64,000 nucleotides of DNA from Ramazzottius varieornatus (GCA_001949185.1 BDGG01000003.1:5081092-5145091); one strand, 5' to 3'; positions 48,044 through 61,206 are shown, counted from the stretch's first letter. Numbers and translations are program-made. Notes: generated from the letters alone by a model not told the origin.

Positions 48044-49863
48044 GTCCCCGACGGATTCTATGGGAGACCTGCTCGTGGAAGGTTCTTACCCATCTTCTGC
48101 ATGTCGACCTTACGCTTTCCATTGTTCTGATCTTGACTATGACTGAGATGTCAATATGAAAACTTGAAACAACACAGATTAGCGGTGGATTCTGAACTTT
48201 TGGCTTCACTTCCGGCGATGCTTTGCGAATTTGTCTCCTCATCAAATCAAAGATCAATGATACGCAATCGTAAGTGGCAGACTGCGAGAATAAGTCCCGA
48301 CGTGCCAGCCGCTGAATGGGGCATAGTCCGGGGGCAAACTGGCGATGCGGGCTTGACGCTGAACGCTGTAGATTTAACCGGCGCACTTGCACTTGCAATT
48401 TTGCGGTGGTAATGCAAAATTCAGACCAGCCGTAGTGTCTTATTCCGATTACGCTTATTTGAATTAAGCCCTTGTATAATTTGAATTACAAATTAAAAAA
48501 CTCTGATCTTTTTTCATCTGAATTTGGATTCCGATTAATATCGAAATACGTTAGCAAACGGTTCTCGATTTGAATTGTTGTATCGGCATTCTAAGAAAGG
48601 CCAAAATCAGCCACTTTCAATTCTGTATTACGATAATCGGAACAACACTGACCCAGAGATAGCATCACGTGCTGTCGACCCTCAGCATATCTTCGGAAGT
48701 TATCATCCACATACCCAAGGGGACTCTGAATCGCAAACTCATCAGAGGAAGCTCCAGCTCCAGACAGCACGATCCTTTTCTTAATTTTTTTAGTTTTTGC
48801 TGAATCATGACTTTGTGTCTGATCAATCAAATTCGTACGAATCAACTGGCAAAAACAGCTAGTTGATTAACAAAGAATTGATTACTCTCAGGACCCTGGC
48901 GGACGGACAATGGTACGACCGACAGGGTATGACGTAACTCGTGCTGCCTGCTGCGCGATCGGCAGCCACGCGGCTGGGTAACTAGGTAGGAAGGTAGATG
49001 ATCGTACAATGGTACAATCGCCGGGGGGGGGGGTAGCTTGGTTGATCACTATTGGTTGACCATTGATCTTGGTAGATTGACCACTATTGGCTACCCGTTG
49101 GTCTTGCTGTCTTGACCACTAGCGGTTGGCCATTGGTTTTGCTATGTTTGACCACCAATCCTAGCCATTGGCATTGATAGGTTGACCGCCCAATCGCAGC
49201 TGGTTTATTGGACCTTTCTTTCTGTCTATAGGTCAATGGGCGTGGTAACCGGTCCGGGCTTTCTATCACGTCAGATGTGAATGAACCTTGGTTCCCATCC
49301 TTGTAATCACCACGCCGGAATTTCCGAATTGTGATCTCCATGCCGTCTACAGGTTGATTCTAATTCTTTGGATCGTTTTTGAAAATTTACGGAAAGATCA
49401 GCAGCTATCTCCTTGCTACCAGAATTGATCCCCAGGTCGCTCTAGTATCCAACAACGATTCCTGGAAGTTTCATAGAGATCGCGTGTCTCACAAAATGCA
49501 CACAGAAATGTCTGAACTACCCGGAAATCGATCAGTGGTTTAGACACCCCACATTTTCGCAATCGAAATTAGTTTGCTTCTAAACGATTAACGAAAGTCT
49601 TTAAAACAATTCTGTTGATGTTATGTCACTTAAATATCTGTTGGGCTTCGGGAAAAAAAATGTTCTTTTGAAATGTCGCTCCTTGAGTCGGACTTGCGAC
49701 ACTTCGGTTCGGACTGCAGCAAGACAGATTCGTTTTTCTCATGTTTTTCGTTTTTAAGGAAACGGTAAACTTCGAGCTAAATTTTATTTGCAAGTTTGAC
49801 CAACTAGCTGTCCAATAAAAAATGTTCGGGATTGTGATCTCGTTTCATACTTTAACCAAAAAA
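48044..49863. other. gene-free stretch
   Basis: A minus-strand ORF (48591-48845; includes KTKKIKKRIVLSGAGASSDE) looks protein-like but has no partner. A degenerate tandem array (49038-49195) and an eleven-base G run (49024-49033) are present. Confidence 0.4.
49038..49195. repeat. degenerate tandem repeat, ttgaccactattgg type
   Basis: Variants of gttgaccattggtcttg recur about every 30 bases for five or more copies. Confidence 0.7.
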
Positions 49864-50485
49864 GTACGAGGTAGAGGACATTATTCGGACACAGCATATT
49901 TCGCGTCAGAATTCGGACACAGTTGCGGTATAGGGTGGCACCACAGTGCGTTCCATCTTACTCACACTGAAGCTGATACCGAACTGCAATTTCGCTCTGC
50001 AGCATCTTCTAATATCGCGGTTTAAGCTTTACATGCCAGCTGAGCTTCCCATGAAGTTACGTTTTGCCCTGATTGACATCAGCAAATCCACATAGCGAAT
50101 GGTCATATCAGAGCGGAAACAAAGGATCAATTATCCTTAGTACCGATGCCTATCAGTTGTAAAACCCAGACCCATGTTAAAACCAAGTTTGTGACGTATA
50201 GCAAATTGTTAATCACGACGACTCAAGCGCCTCTGGTGGCCTCACTCACCTCGATTTTGTAGGCTTTTTAACATTAGGAAGACCCTTCCCTTTTTGAGCC
50301 TCCTTTAACAAGTTCTGACCATCCGATGCTCTTGAGACTACAAAGTGCGATAGATAAAGGGATCATCTATCTTGAAAACCAAACATGGGGTCAATCTATC
50401 CAGTAACTACGCTGAATAACTGTGTCCGAATTGTAACACGAAATTTGGTGTCCGAATAATGTCCTCTATCTCGTAGTCCTCGTAT
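49864..50485. mobile_element. long MITE-like element with about 65-base inverted ends
   Basis: The left end tacgaggtagaggacattat tcggacac and the right end (complement, ending 50485) pair over about 65 bases. Attcggacacag recurs inward on both sides. The 620-base element has no convincing ORF. Confidence 0.8.
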
Positions 50486-50836
50486 AAAAAGTCAACCTCA
50501 TATAAATATTTCAGAGATCCATCCCTAGATATTCGCTATCTATACCTCCACGGAATGCCCGAGAAAAGAATAACCACAAAATGTATCTGTCCATGTCTTC
50601 CTCTGAATTACAAGAGAAGATTCGTTACTACCTCTTTTTTACGCTCCCTAAGTTAGGAACCCTAGTCAGCCCCGATAACCGTATTTTGAGCAGTTCGCGA
50701 TCACACCATATTGTTCAAATTCATTGACTGATAGCTTCTATTGAGATGATTACTTAGGTCGTACTCTCGATCAAGCCGCTACTCGTGGCAGAAAATTCCA
50801 TGAGCGAAAAGAAGAATTGACATTGTCTAAACAAAA

Positions 50837-52073
50837 TTATTCGGATTCGTCATCGTCGACTTCCATATGCTGCGCTCGCTTTCCGTTCACCTTTCTTCTC
50901 CGATGATCAACTCCTTCCTCGTCGCTGCTTGCCGTGAGAGCGATGCTAGGCTTCTTGTGTTTCAGCTCGTCTTCGGTGTCCTCGTCGTTCGTGCCTTCAT
51001 CGTCCTCTTCTTCGGTCGCTGCTTCCTGCAGATACAAAATAAAACCAATACTGTAACGAAGCAAACACAGACGCACGCTGCTGTGTTCCTATAGTCTGGG
51101 AGCTCGGCAAACCAACCCGACAAGACCCTTTTCCCCAACTGGCGCACGCTCTTAGTCAGTAATCCTGGAGCGTGCGCCACTCGCGAAACCAATCTTGACG
51201 AGACTGACTGGTTTCCCAAGTGGCGCATGTTGTCTGCGTTGTTGGCTGTAGGCGTGCGCCGCTTCAGAACAGCGATCTTCTCGAGTTTGATCGCAGACTC
51301 CATCTAGCGTTCAAGTCACTTCAACTACTACCTCCAATGTGACTTACTTCGTCGTCCGTATCTCCAGCGTCTTCATCATCCCCTCCCGACTCATCCAGTG
51401 GTTCATCGTAGGTATTCACACCGGACGACTGTGAATGCTGCGCTGCGTTCTTCTGCGCTATCCTCTGCTTGGCCAGATTGACAGAAGCATTGACCGTTCC
51501 GGCCAGCCTCACAAACTTGTCCAAATTCTTCGTACGACGGTCCCCATGCACATAGATATCCCTCAGGATTTCAGCCAGGTTGGGCAATGTGGTCAAGTAG
51601 GACGATCGGATGGTCAGCGTTAGCGACAACCACACTAACGGAGCCTTGTTCGGTTTGGGCCTTTCTTCTGCACACATCTTGCCTAGATACTGAATTAAAG
51701 GAATCACATACTGTAAGGGAAGCAGCTCCACGGTTTTCCGTATCAGCTTTTCCTCACTGCGACTGAGGACAGTTTGTAGAAGGGACGCGTCGTTGCTCTT
51801 CAAGCCTTGCTCCAGCAGTATCGCCAAGCTATCGGCTTTCGGTGGTCCATGCTCCACAACCTCGCTTGTCACTCCGAGATCTTTCTGCAGACGGTCACCG
51901 AGGGATGGTTCGGCAGGAAGGGTTGCTTCGAAGAAGGTTTGGACGTCGTGAGGAGTCTTGTCGAAGGTAGATGAGCCCTTGGTGGAGAGTGAACGAGGCA
52001 CACCATAGACGACGGCAGCTTCGGCCACTGCTCCAGTGTCCACTGAGCTCTTCTTCGCCTTGCTCTTCGGCAT
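50837..52073 (-). CDS. Utp12-domain protein (WDR43/UTP5-like) lacking WD40 repeats, 2 exons
   Basis: Utp12 domains assemble t-UTP subunits of the small-subunit processome in the nucleolus. Exon 1 (51348-52073) and exon 2 (50837-51025) give 304 residues. Residues 82-190 form the domain: LAILLEQGLKSNDASLLQTV, LLPLQYVIPLIQYLGKMCAE and LTLTIRSSYLTTLPNLAEIL. It is preceded by PSLGDRLQKDLGV, equivalent to the linker before Utp12 in WDR43. The tail is acidic and then basic (RRRKVNGKRAQH), a typical nucleolar tail. WDR43 and yeast Utp5 carry an N-terminal WD40 propeller. Here the ORF begins MPKSKAKKSS and the CARMIL gene starts on the opposite strand only 620 bases upstream, so there is little room for one. 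An upstream in-frame ATG exists (52157). Confidence 0.8.
51130..51272. repeat. two ggcgcac hairpin units in the Utp12 gene intron
   Basis: Units start near 51136 and 51217. Flanks read gctcggcaaaccaacccg and ctcgagttt. Confidence 0.8.
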
Positions 52074-52692
52074 GGTCGGCCCGGTGCGTCCTTTGTATAC
52101 CCAATTCCTCCAGCGAAGCGTTCCGGAAAGAAAACAGACGGAGAGTCGAAGACACACCAGGGAACAACCGGAAGTGCGAAGAAAAGAAAATTAAATCCGA
52201 AAAATTTCGCAATTTCTCTAGTCTCCAGTCTCAACTCTCCACTCCAAAGTAACAAACTGGAAGTAGTACTTGAGACCCTCTGCAACAAAAGTCCCCGATC
52301 AGCACTATCGTCAGCAGCGTGATACGTCATAAACTGCGCGGAATCCGCCGTTGTTGCGGGATAAAACATTGGAAAGATTTATGACGTAGTGATATTTTAA
52401 CCACCCAAACCGTGCCGCTGTTATGATTGGTTGTGCTTCTTTCGATAAACAAATTATGAACGCTTTTACACCTTGACAACCAATCAGCAAGCACTCGGGT
52501 AGGAACGATTGATGGTACCTCCCACCGTTAGCCTGTCATTCACGAATGAATGGGCATATGTGCCTTGCTGAAATTTTCCTCGATCACAACACCAGTCGAG
52601 GTAGGCTTCCTCGTAGTGATCCCTCCATCTTCTGCATCGCCACAGGATCTCTGGAAGACATCTTGGGGCAATTGGCCTCAACCAGGAGCACC
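52074..52692. promoter_or_regulatory. shared intergenic region between divergent Utp12 gene and CARMIL
   Basis: The two start codons face away from one another across about 620 bases, so this region must hold both promoters. No TATA or other element was assigned. Confidence 0.5.
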
Positions 52693-55600
52693 ATGATGGA
52701 GACGGAAAAGGAGTTAAGCCAGGATATCACCGGTAAGCATCGCTGTCATTGTTGCTCTTTGTTGACGCTGGATATCCATCCAAGCGTGAATCAACGGAAG
52801 TCATCGGTATCAACTGGCCATTTATCAGTGCGTTTCGAGAGGGAGAAGAGTATCCGATGGTCTACGTGATACCTCTGAGGATATGTTCCACCACTTGATG
52901 CCAATTTGTGGTGGTGATGGGTCATGGCTGAGTCAGCTGCGCATGATGGACCTACCTTGAAAAGATTATTGATAATTTACGCCTCAGTCAATACGTTCCA
53001 GATTCATTGATCGTCCTTCTGTCTTCACTATATCTTAATGGCGTTATTGTGCCGCTTTGCAGATAGCGTCCGGGAAGTGATTGGAAGGAAAGTGAAGATA
53101 TCCTTGCTGGCTCCTGTTCGATGGGAAAATAAACCAGAGAAATTCGAACAGCGCATTCTGGTTTGTTTCTTGCTCCAAATCAGAAAATTTTTCTCGGTTT
53201 TACCTACATGCGTGCTGATTCTTGCTTTGTTTTTCCTAGGCTTTCACCGCATGTCGCTTATTTATCTTGACTGCGAAAGTTCCTAGCAAGGTTAGCGATT
53301 TTATTAATAAGGCTTCTGCGACCTGGCAGAAGAAACAGCTCACCGTCAGAAATTCCTCCTCGACCATAGAAAAGAGGATTAGCTTTCATTGAAGTCGTGT
53401 TCATTTTAACAATAGGTGTCTTTGTTGAGGAAGCAAGAAAAAGTTATGAGTGAAAGTCTTTGTTTTGTAGATTGACTTCACCTTCAACTATTTGGATTTG
53501 GAGGTGATCGAAAGCAAGAAACCCAACCAGGCAAGTTTCTCGCCCTTCTCGAAATTGGTCCATCACGATACACTCTCGACGATTAGTATGATTCTCGTAC
53601 TGAGCTATCGTATTCTTTTCTACAGTTCTTTCTCACGGTCGATGGCAAGATCCAGAAATTTTATACGGCTGGTTCGAGCAGTGAGCGAGTGGACCAAATG
53701 ATCATGCAGCTCGTCACGGCTATTCGCTCAATTTTCCCCACCGCACCTTTCGAGTAAGTGAATTTATTCCAGGAAACGAGAACAATATTTCGAGCCTGTT
53801 CCGAGAGTAACAACAATGCTCGGCAAATATTTAGATAAGGTTGTATTTGCAAGTGGCGTATGTTTTCAGTCTAGTTGGCCGGATCGTGCGCCACTCGAAA
53901 AATTTTCGAACCGGACGAGTTCGACTGTTTTCCCAAGTGGCGCACCTCTTCACTGATGTTCACTGAAAGCATGCGTCACTTGAAAAAACGATCTTGCCGA
54001 GTTTACTTTCCAAATCATTTCATGGTTCGTGATGGCTTCGACGACCCATCGTTAAGTTACGGCGATGATTTTTTTTGACGCTATAATTAGCATATCCGCC
54101 TGATCGATCAACCCAGTAATTTTTCCACCTGCGCGTTCCTTCCGTGTTTACATCTGAACTAATTCCTTTTTTTCCCATCTAGGAGGATCGTGCGTAAGGT
54201 GGATTTCCTCCCTCCGGAAAGGCTCTCCGACTTGCTTCTGGACGACGTGGAAGAACGGGACTGCGGGCCTTGCGGTGGATATTCGCGCATGTACGCCTGC
54301 ATGTGCGATTACCACTGTTTGCCCTACAGGGAAGAGGTAGCTTGGGACGTGGACACCATCTATCATGCCCACAATACTCGCGAGTTTTGCCTGCAAGACT
54401 TTGATCACCTGGAACCACGGTAAGTGACGCTTGGCTGTGTCCTAGTTTCACAAAAGGATGGTTTAGTCAATGTGTCTTCTTGCTTGTTTGCACAGCGATT
54501 TGATTCCCATCATTTCGGCACTGGAGCATAACACTTGGTTCACTCGTCTAAAAGCAAGCAACATCAAGCTGGTAAGCCCTAACTTGTTATCGTCTGGATG
54601 ATGTCAGTTGACGCTTGATCGATTTTCCCCTTGATCCTTCCTTGTCATGTGAATATCGGAACTAATTTACTACCCATTTTTCAGCCACCTGCATACACAT
54701 AGTTTCGCACTTGGTACGGTTGACGGTATGCAGGTGGCTGCGGTGTGTCGTATACCCTATGGGCGGTTGTAATAGAAACCAGATTGGGCTTACTGTCTGT
54801 TCAATGTTGGACCACTTCGGTTTCTATTTCAAAGTGTCGTTCAGGCTGATATTACATGGGGGTGTTTGTCTTTTCATGTAGCTACCGGAGGCGGCGGAGC
54901 AGATTATCAGGGTAATGAAGAAGTCCACGAGTATCGAAGAGCTGTGCCTGGACAATATTGGCATGAAAGGGTGGGTCAAATTAGCTGGCCGTTCATTCCA
55001 TTGAGTTTCCCCCACCGGTCTCCTCCTCCTCCTTCGCTTTGAAATTTCCTAACTCGCTACCACATCCGTTTATCATTTTTCTTTCTCTCCAGGGATTTTG
55101 TCCACAGACTCTCCATGGCGCTTATATCCAACAGCAGCACAGCCGTACACACCCTCAATTTTTCCAGCAATTTTATCGAAGACAAAGGTACCAAGTCAGA
55201 AACTCGGAACATGGATGACCAGCAATTCGCATAAGAATTATTAATAGAACGCAGGCAAAGGATTTTACCCAGATCGTTTTTTCGAGTGGCACATACTCGC
55301 TGGTTATTAGCTGCAAGGGTGCGCCACTTGGGAAAACGACCTGGTCGTGTTTGTTTTCCAAGTGGCGCTCCTTTTCTTTGTTTTTTTGGCCAAGAGAATG
55401 CACCATTGGGGACACGATCTAGGTGAAATAATCTGCCCAATGCCTTCGGTTGGGGTTCAGGAATAAGTCTGTGTTTGTACAGTATTTCCTGCTTGTACAA
55501 ACTGTCCACATGTGTTCCGCACCGCTAATTCTAGCTTGCACCGTTTCAGTGTTGCTTACAAATAACTCCGCTTTCTAGGTTCTGCTACCGGTGCACCTTC

Positions 55601-58600
55601 CGGCTTGTGTGGATTTCTAGCTAAAGCGGCTCCCGTAAACACCGCAGGTCACTTTCTCATTTTCTTCGGATCTTGTGGGTCTTTGGTGTTTTCTCGCACT
55701 TGATTCTTGCATGTTTTGCTTGTCCGTCTGATTTTCTTGTGGTGGTACGAATGCTACTATTGTATGTTTCGCGCTTGTGTGCCCGTGTATTTTGTTTATT
55801 CAATAGAGCGAACAGTGAACAGTGATACCGAAGACTAATGTTACACCACAGAAAGAAGCTCAAGTGAGTGTTTTTGTAGGTGCGAATCACTTGAGCGGAC
55901 CCATTTGCAAAGCGACGAAAGGCCTGCATGGGCTGCATCTGTCGCGGACACTGCTAAGCAGCAAAGGCGTCAATGCCGTGGCCCACGCCCTGACACTGAA
56001 TAAATTTATGGCCACTACCCTCAAAACACTCAACTTGGCGGAAAACTCTTTACGTGATGACATTTCGGTTGGTGGACAACAATCAATTCTTATGGGAATT
56101 TTACCTTAATGAGTACAGATACAGTAAATGCCTAGACTGGTATCTCAAGTGGCGCACGCTCTCGTTGTCTTTGGCTAAGAGCGTGCGCCACGTGATGAGC
56201 GCCGGATAATTCGGTTTTCTACGTCCCAAATTTTTTCAATATGAAATTTTCTTTGATTTTGTTCGATGGTGAGAGTATCCTGCGGGTAGTAAAAAAACGG
56301 TGAAATTTGACTTTGTAATTTTTCTGAGTGGAAATTTCATTTGCGAAATATTTTTGACTGGAGTTTCTCTGAGAAAAAGATCGTTTTGTAAATTGATATT
56401 TTTCACGCCTGGTCAACATGTCACATTGCCTTCTCTAACTACCATTTTAATTCATCATATTCTCTGTCTTGTAGCATTTACTGCGATTTTTGGGGCAGCC
56501 AAACACGGTGACCCATTTGGATTTGTCAGGGACCGAGTGCAATCTCGACAACGTATGTAACGAGCTGCTGAGTGACGGTTGGGGAAAATGACGTTAGAAA
56601 TCTTAGTGTAAATGTTCATGTTGTTATTGCAGCTATTTCTGTCGCTGTCGACCGGCTGTCATTCACATCTGTCACATTTGAACGTCTCACGAAATGCCTT
56701 TGCCGCCCGCAAAAAGGACAATTCACCGGCTGCCACTCAACCGCTCAAACAGTTTTTTACCTCGGCCAAATCCTTAAAGGCGGTCGACCTCTCGGCCACA
56801 AGACTTGCCAGCGACACACTAAAGTATGAACAAGTCTTCCTTGTTTTCATTTACTCAACCATATCTTTCGAGAATGAGTTTTTTGTCACGAAGTGGCAAA
56901 AAACTGGTGAACATCGCACACCTGCGCACTGGCAGCGTTTTCAGTTATCCCGCGTCATGGTATGCAGGTGGGTGAAACATGGCTAGACCGAGTTTTCATG
57001 TACCCGCATACCGTTCGCCGGGTAGTTGTTGCGTATTACGTTATTCAGGTGCGTGATGGCCAGGCCAGGCTCTTTGCTGGCTTGCTATTCACCTTCGATG
57101 GACTCTAAAGAGGCTCTTTCTTTCTTTCTCTCTTCCCCAACGTATTCTGCGATTGCTGATCAGTCTGTTCTTTCTTAGGTCGCTGCTGTTGGGTTTCGCC
57201 AGCAATCCTCACCTGTCCGACGTTAAGCTCAACCTCAGCTGCAACGACTTCCGGTCGAACCAAGCCACGCAGATAATGGAAACCTGTCTTCCTGACATAC
57301 CCTGCATTTCTTCGCTTGACTTGAGCGACAGCAGTAGGTTTCGCTTTTCTCTTTGATGAGCGGCCTTCGACGCGGAACTTTGGCGGGTTGACTGACTTCC
57401 GTTTTACTGTTGTAGACCTCGATCATGAGTTTTCCGTCGCAGTGCTGGCCATTGCGAGAAACTCGTACCTCCGAGAACTGAGCTTGGCACGCAACTTTCA
57501 AGGCATCAAACCCAAGTAAGTCCGAACGGCGTCGGGTAACATGAAATACTGTTCACTTATACTGACCATCGGCAGGAACTTGCCACAACTTTTGAATGCC
57601 TTGGTCCACCTCATACACGACGAAGATTCGGTAAGTGCACTTGAAGGCTCCTTAGCTCAGTGATGCTAGCTTCGTGATTAACGAGTCTTTTCGTCGCTTT
57701 CCAGAAACTGCAGCATCTTTCGCTAGCGGATTGCAGACTGAGAAACGGCACCGGCCTGGTGCTCAGCGCACTCGGTAGCAACCAGTACTTGAAGTCCATC
57801 GACATAAGGTGAGGCGAAAATGATTGAGTGAATTTTTCCGCATCAATGGAATTGGGGGGAAAGTATTCGAAGTATGGTGTTGCTTTTCAGCGGAAACCAA
57901 ATTGCCGATAGCGGAGCGAGGATCCTTGCCAAAGCTCTGCAAGTCAACGCAAAGCTGAGCACGATCGCTTTGGACAATAACGGCATCACCCATGCCGGCT
58001 ACCAAGACATCGCTTTCGCCATGGAGAAGAACCATTCAGTCCGCCACATTCCGTATCCGGTCTTTGATGCGGCCACTTCCATGAAACTGGTACCCGACCG
58101 CTTCGCCACCGTCTTTCACGAGGTGAGGCCTTTTTTCCTGGTGCCGTCTTCCAGTGTCCATGTTGTCATGCCGTAGATTGAGAAATTGCTGTGGAGAAAC
58201 CAAGAGCCGCAGACCAAGTCCAACGAGCGCATTGTTCGATTGAAGCAGGGCGTGGTGTTCTCCAACTCTCAGCAGATGGTGGACCAGCTGATCTGCCAAG
58301 TGCAAGATAGTATCGACACCTTACAAAGGTGTCCCGCTGTCGACCAACTGGACACTTCCGGTCTGGAGCACGAAGGCGCCGAGTTGATCGCCGACGCCAA
58401 CCACTACAAGCAGGCAAGAATGAAGGCGACGTTGGTAAACAGATGCCCAGAAATCGTTATTTCAAGCGGCGCACGCTCTCCTGTTTGTCTGCTGAAAGCG
58501 TGCGCCACTTGGCAGAACGATCTCACGATTCGACAGGATTATTTTTCCAAGTGGCGCACGTTTGCGGTTTTATTGGCGGGGAGTGTGCGCCACTTGGGAG

Positions 58601-61206
58601 AATAACCTGGTACAAGTCCTTTACCGAGAGGCGGATTACTGACACCGTCTCGTCTGTCACCTATTTCGCTCATATAATGTCTTCGTTTCGTAGTTTCTCT
58701 ATACGTTGCACGAAGCGACGAACCAAAGTTCCCAGTACACGGATGCCGTGGAGAACCTCCTGATGTACTTCGTCACGCAGCTAAACCAGAGCGTCGACAT
58801 GCAGCTGAAAGAGGCAGTCGACAATCTGTGTGCCAAAGCCGAGCAAATCTACCCACAAATATTCCAGAAGAAGAAGGTGAGCGGGTTTTATCAATAGTTT
58901 AGCCATTGAGTTTCGTAGACTTGGCTTTATTGGTTTCGTTGTTGTGGCAGAGCTTTCGAGGAGATCTGGTGGCGTCGGCCCGAATTCCTCAGGACTTCCT
59001 GATACAACTTGTGATACGACAGCTTGGTGATGACGTGGAGGCCAAGATGAGGTATGTTGAAATTCGGCAAAAGTAATACCCGTCTTGATGATGTGTCTTA
59101 CTTTGCAGTGAGGTGATGCTGAGTGCCGGAAGTCGTCTTTCAGACAGGGTGTTAGAGGATATCATCAAAAGCATGTCCAGGTGCCAGAACCTCCTGAACA
59201 ACGCCATTAAACTGAACTCGGAATGGTACAATTCCAAGGGGACGAAGAGCAAGAAGGACGCTGTCAACGGCTTCTCGGAGAAACATGTCGAGGTGTGTAG
59301 ACACCTTTCTTTTTAACCAGTCTTCTCTGGATCAAGCTAGTACTTTTTTCCCCCAGAACGGCCACCATCGGTCGGCTTTCTTCTCTCGCAAGATCAATCT
59401 CCGTCCACAGAGCATTGCCGGCAACGACGCTGATCTGCAGGCCATCGAAGAAGCTCTTCGCATCGACCACATTCGCGAGGCGCCTCCTTCACCCACCGAG
59501 ATACCTCAAGAAGAGCCAAAGAACCTCCACAAGCTGGAGCACATCAACAAGAACCGTCCAAAGCCCAAACGCAACAATCCGGCCACCAAGTTTCCCTCCG
59601 CCAACACTGCCCTTTCAGACGATCCCTCCGCCATCGTCGATGATGGTCTTGGCCACTTCTTCTCGTCCACAGAACGAGCCCTCACTTCCGCCAACCGACT
59701 TTCCTGGACTAAATCAGCCGAAGCAGCGGCCATGCAGCTTCCAGTCTTTGTCGCCAGTCCTTCCACAACTCGAAAGAATCACACGGTAAAATCAAAGTAA
59801 AACAAGAAGGCCACAAGAGCGTTTTTCGAAGTGGCGCATGCTTGTAGCCTACCGCTGCGGAAAAGTGCGCCACCCACAAGACCGCGATCGTAACTCGCGC
59901 ACGCTGTCAGCCAATTGCAATGAAAGCGTGCGCTACTTGACAATGCAACTAAGTTGATCTGATTGACTCCCCAAGTGTCACACATTTACAGTGTTATTAG
60001 CTGTAAGCGCGCGCCAATTGAGATTAAGATCTTGTACGTTTCATCATGACCTCCCAAATGAAACTAGATATCTTATAGGTGCCGGAAGAAGTTACAGTTA
60101 GAAGGTACTTCGAAGCCGTCCACGAGGAGCCCGACTCGGTTGATACCCCGACGGCCAGTAAGCCTCCGCCTGCTGGCTCAGACAGAGGCCTGTCGGCGAG
60201 TATGCTGGCTGAGATCAAAGCCAAACAGGAAGCAAGAGCTTCGGGTATTTTTAACTTGAACGTTGGCAACTTGAGCAACGGAGATCATAACAGTAGAAGC
60301 CGCAGTTCACCACCACCGGTTACCCCGAAACCGAAAGCCCGAGCTGGAAGCGGACGGAAGTCGTCTGGTTCCCGGTTACTCAGCTGCGTTTCCGGAGGTA
60401 GGAAGGCTTGGAAAAATATTCGATGAAACTACTTGAGTAACCGGAAGTAATATTCTCAGATGAGCCCGACCACACAAACCATGCTTCGCCGCCGTCGCCG
60501 ACAGCCGGTACTCCCTTGTCGAATACTCCTGATAGCTGTGACAACCTCGATGCCAACAGCATTGGTTCAGACTCTGGGGTGGCGAACGACCACGGTTCGC
60601 ACAAGTCAGTTCGCGCACTGGTATCCAGTCTGGAAACGGGAACTGGTGAGGATGTGGACATGATGCGGAAAGGCGCTTCCCTGCCTCGAAATCTTCTCTC
60701 CGGTGAGTACAGCGTTCACCTGACCATTCACAACCTCGGCAAACAAAACCGACAAATCCCTTCTTCCAAGAGGCGCACGCTTTCAGCTATTCATAGTGAA
60801 AATCTGCCCCACTTCGGAAAAGAATAAAACATAACAAGTTTAGTCTTCTAGGTGGCGCACGCTTTCAACCAGTTACACCGGAAATGTGCGCCACTTTCGA
60901 AAAACATTTATCGAGTGTTTATCGAGCTCCGTACAGTATTTTCGATTCGTTGATTAATCTGGTGATATTTTAGGTCATGTGATGCGGTCGAAGTCCCTCC
61001 GGTCTCCTGACACGCCCATCGCACCAGAGCTGACGACTTCCCTCACAATTCCTTCCAAACATTCTTCTCCTGCCACACCCGAGCAACCTTCTCGAGGTCT
61101 CAGAATCAAAGACCGTGTGAAAAGTCTTTTCCATGACGGTTCGAACAAGGAAATGAAAGCTTCACCGACGGCAGCTGATAGCAAAGCCAAAGTAGTTGAT
61201 TTCTAA
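52693..61206 (+). CDS. CARMIL: CARMIL (capping protein regulator, LRRC16 family), 25 exons
   Basis: CARMILs bind and weaken actin capping protein at barbed ends and act in lamellipodia. Exon 1 (52693-52732) starts [13 protein letters not shown] and joins to [20 protein letters not shown] (53063). The PH-like region ends about residue 125. The LRR solenoid follows, with cap [17 protein letters not shown] and [20 protein letters not shown], then repeats such as [20 protein letters not shown] and [16 protein letters not shown] helical domain comes next (58177-59292). The capping-protein-interaction motif reads [13 protein letters not shown] (exon 59357-59785). The Pro/Ser-rich tail includes [18 protein letters not shown], the family's MLAEMKAKQE block, and ends KAKVVDF. 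The read exons predict about 1300 residues; human CARMIL1 has 1371. The intron after 53530 has a GC donor (gcaagt). Confidence 0.95.
53847..53986. repeat. two ggcgcac hairpin units in CARMIL intron
   Basis: Units lie near 53851-53900 and 53933-53985. Flanks include ggacgagttcgactgttttc and cgatcttgccgagttta. Confidence 0.8.
54682..54740. repeat. CACCTGCATAC hairpin in CARMIL intron
   Basis: cagccacctgcatac and gtatgcaggtggctg are exact complements around a 29-base loop. This is the cleanest member of the second short inverted-repeat family. Confidence 0.85.
55282..55410. repeat. two ggcgcac hairpin units in CARMIL intron
   Basis: Units start near 55284 and 55359. The second has a T-rich loop and a decayed right arm (tgcaccattggg). 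Confidence 0.7.
56142..56197. repeat. ggcgcac hairpin, single unit, in CARMIL intron
   Basis: tcaagtggcgcacgctctcg and gagcgtgcgccacgtga with loop ttgtctttggctaa; about 20 bases pair. Confidence 0.8.
58465..58600. repeat. two ggcgcac hairpin units in CARMIL intron
   Basis: Units start near 58465 and 58548. Both have nearly intact arms; the second ends gtgcgccacttgggag. Confidence 0.8.
59826..60022. repeat. three ggcgcac hairpin units in CARMIL intron
   Basis: Units lie at about 59828-59875, 59893-59942 and 59970-60020. The middle unit has lost the outer aagtg of its left arm. Confidence 0.75.
60765..60900. repeat. two ggcgcac hairpin units in CARMIL intron
   Basis: Units start near 60768 and 60852. 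The second is well kept (taggtggcgcacgctttcaa; gtgcgccactttcg). Confidence 0.75.

Noticed and set aside
55578-55639. Possible CARMIL exon encoding [19 protein letters not shown]
   Set aside because: It has splice-like borders, but including it breaks the phase with the next exon and the alignment to the family; exon 55093-55187 joins directly to 55880.
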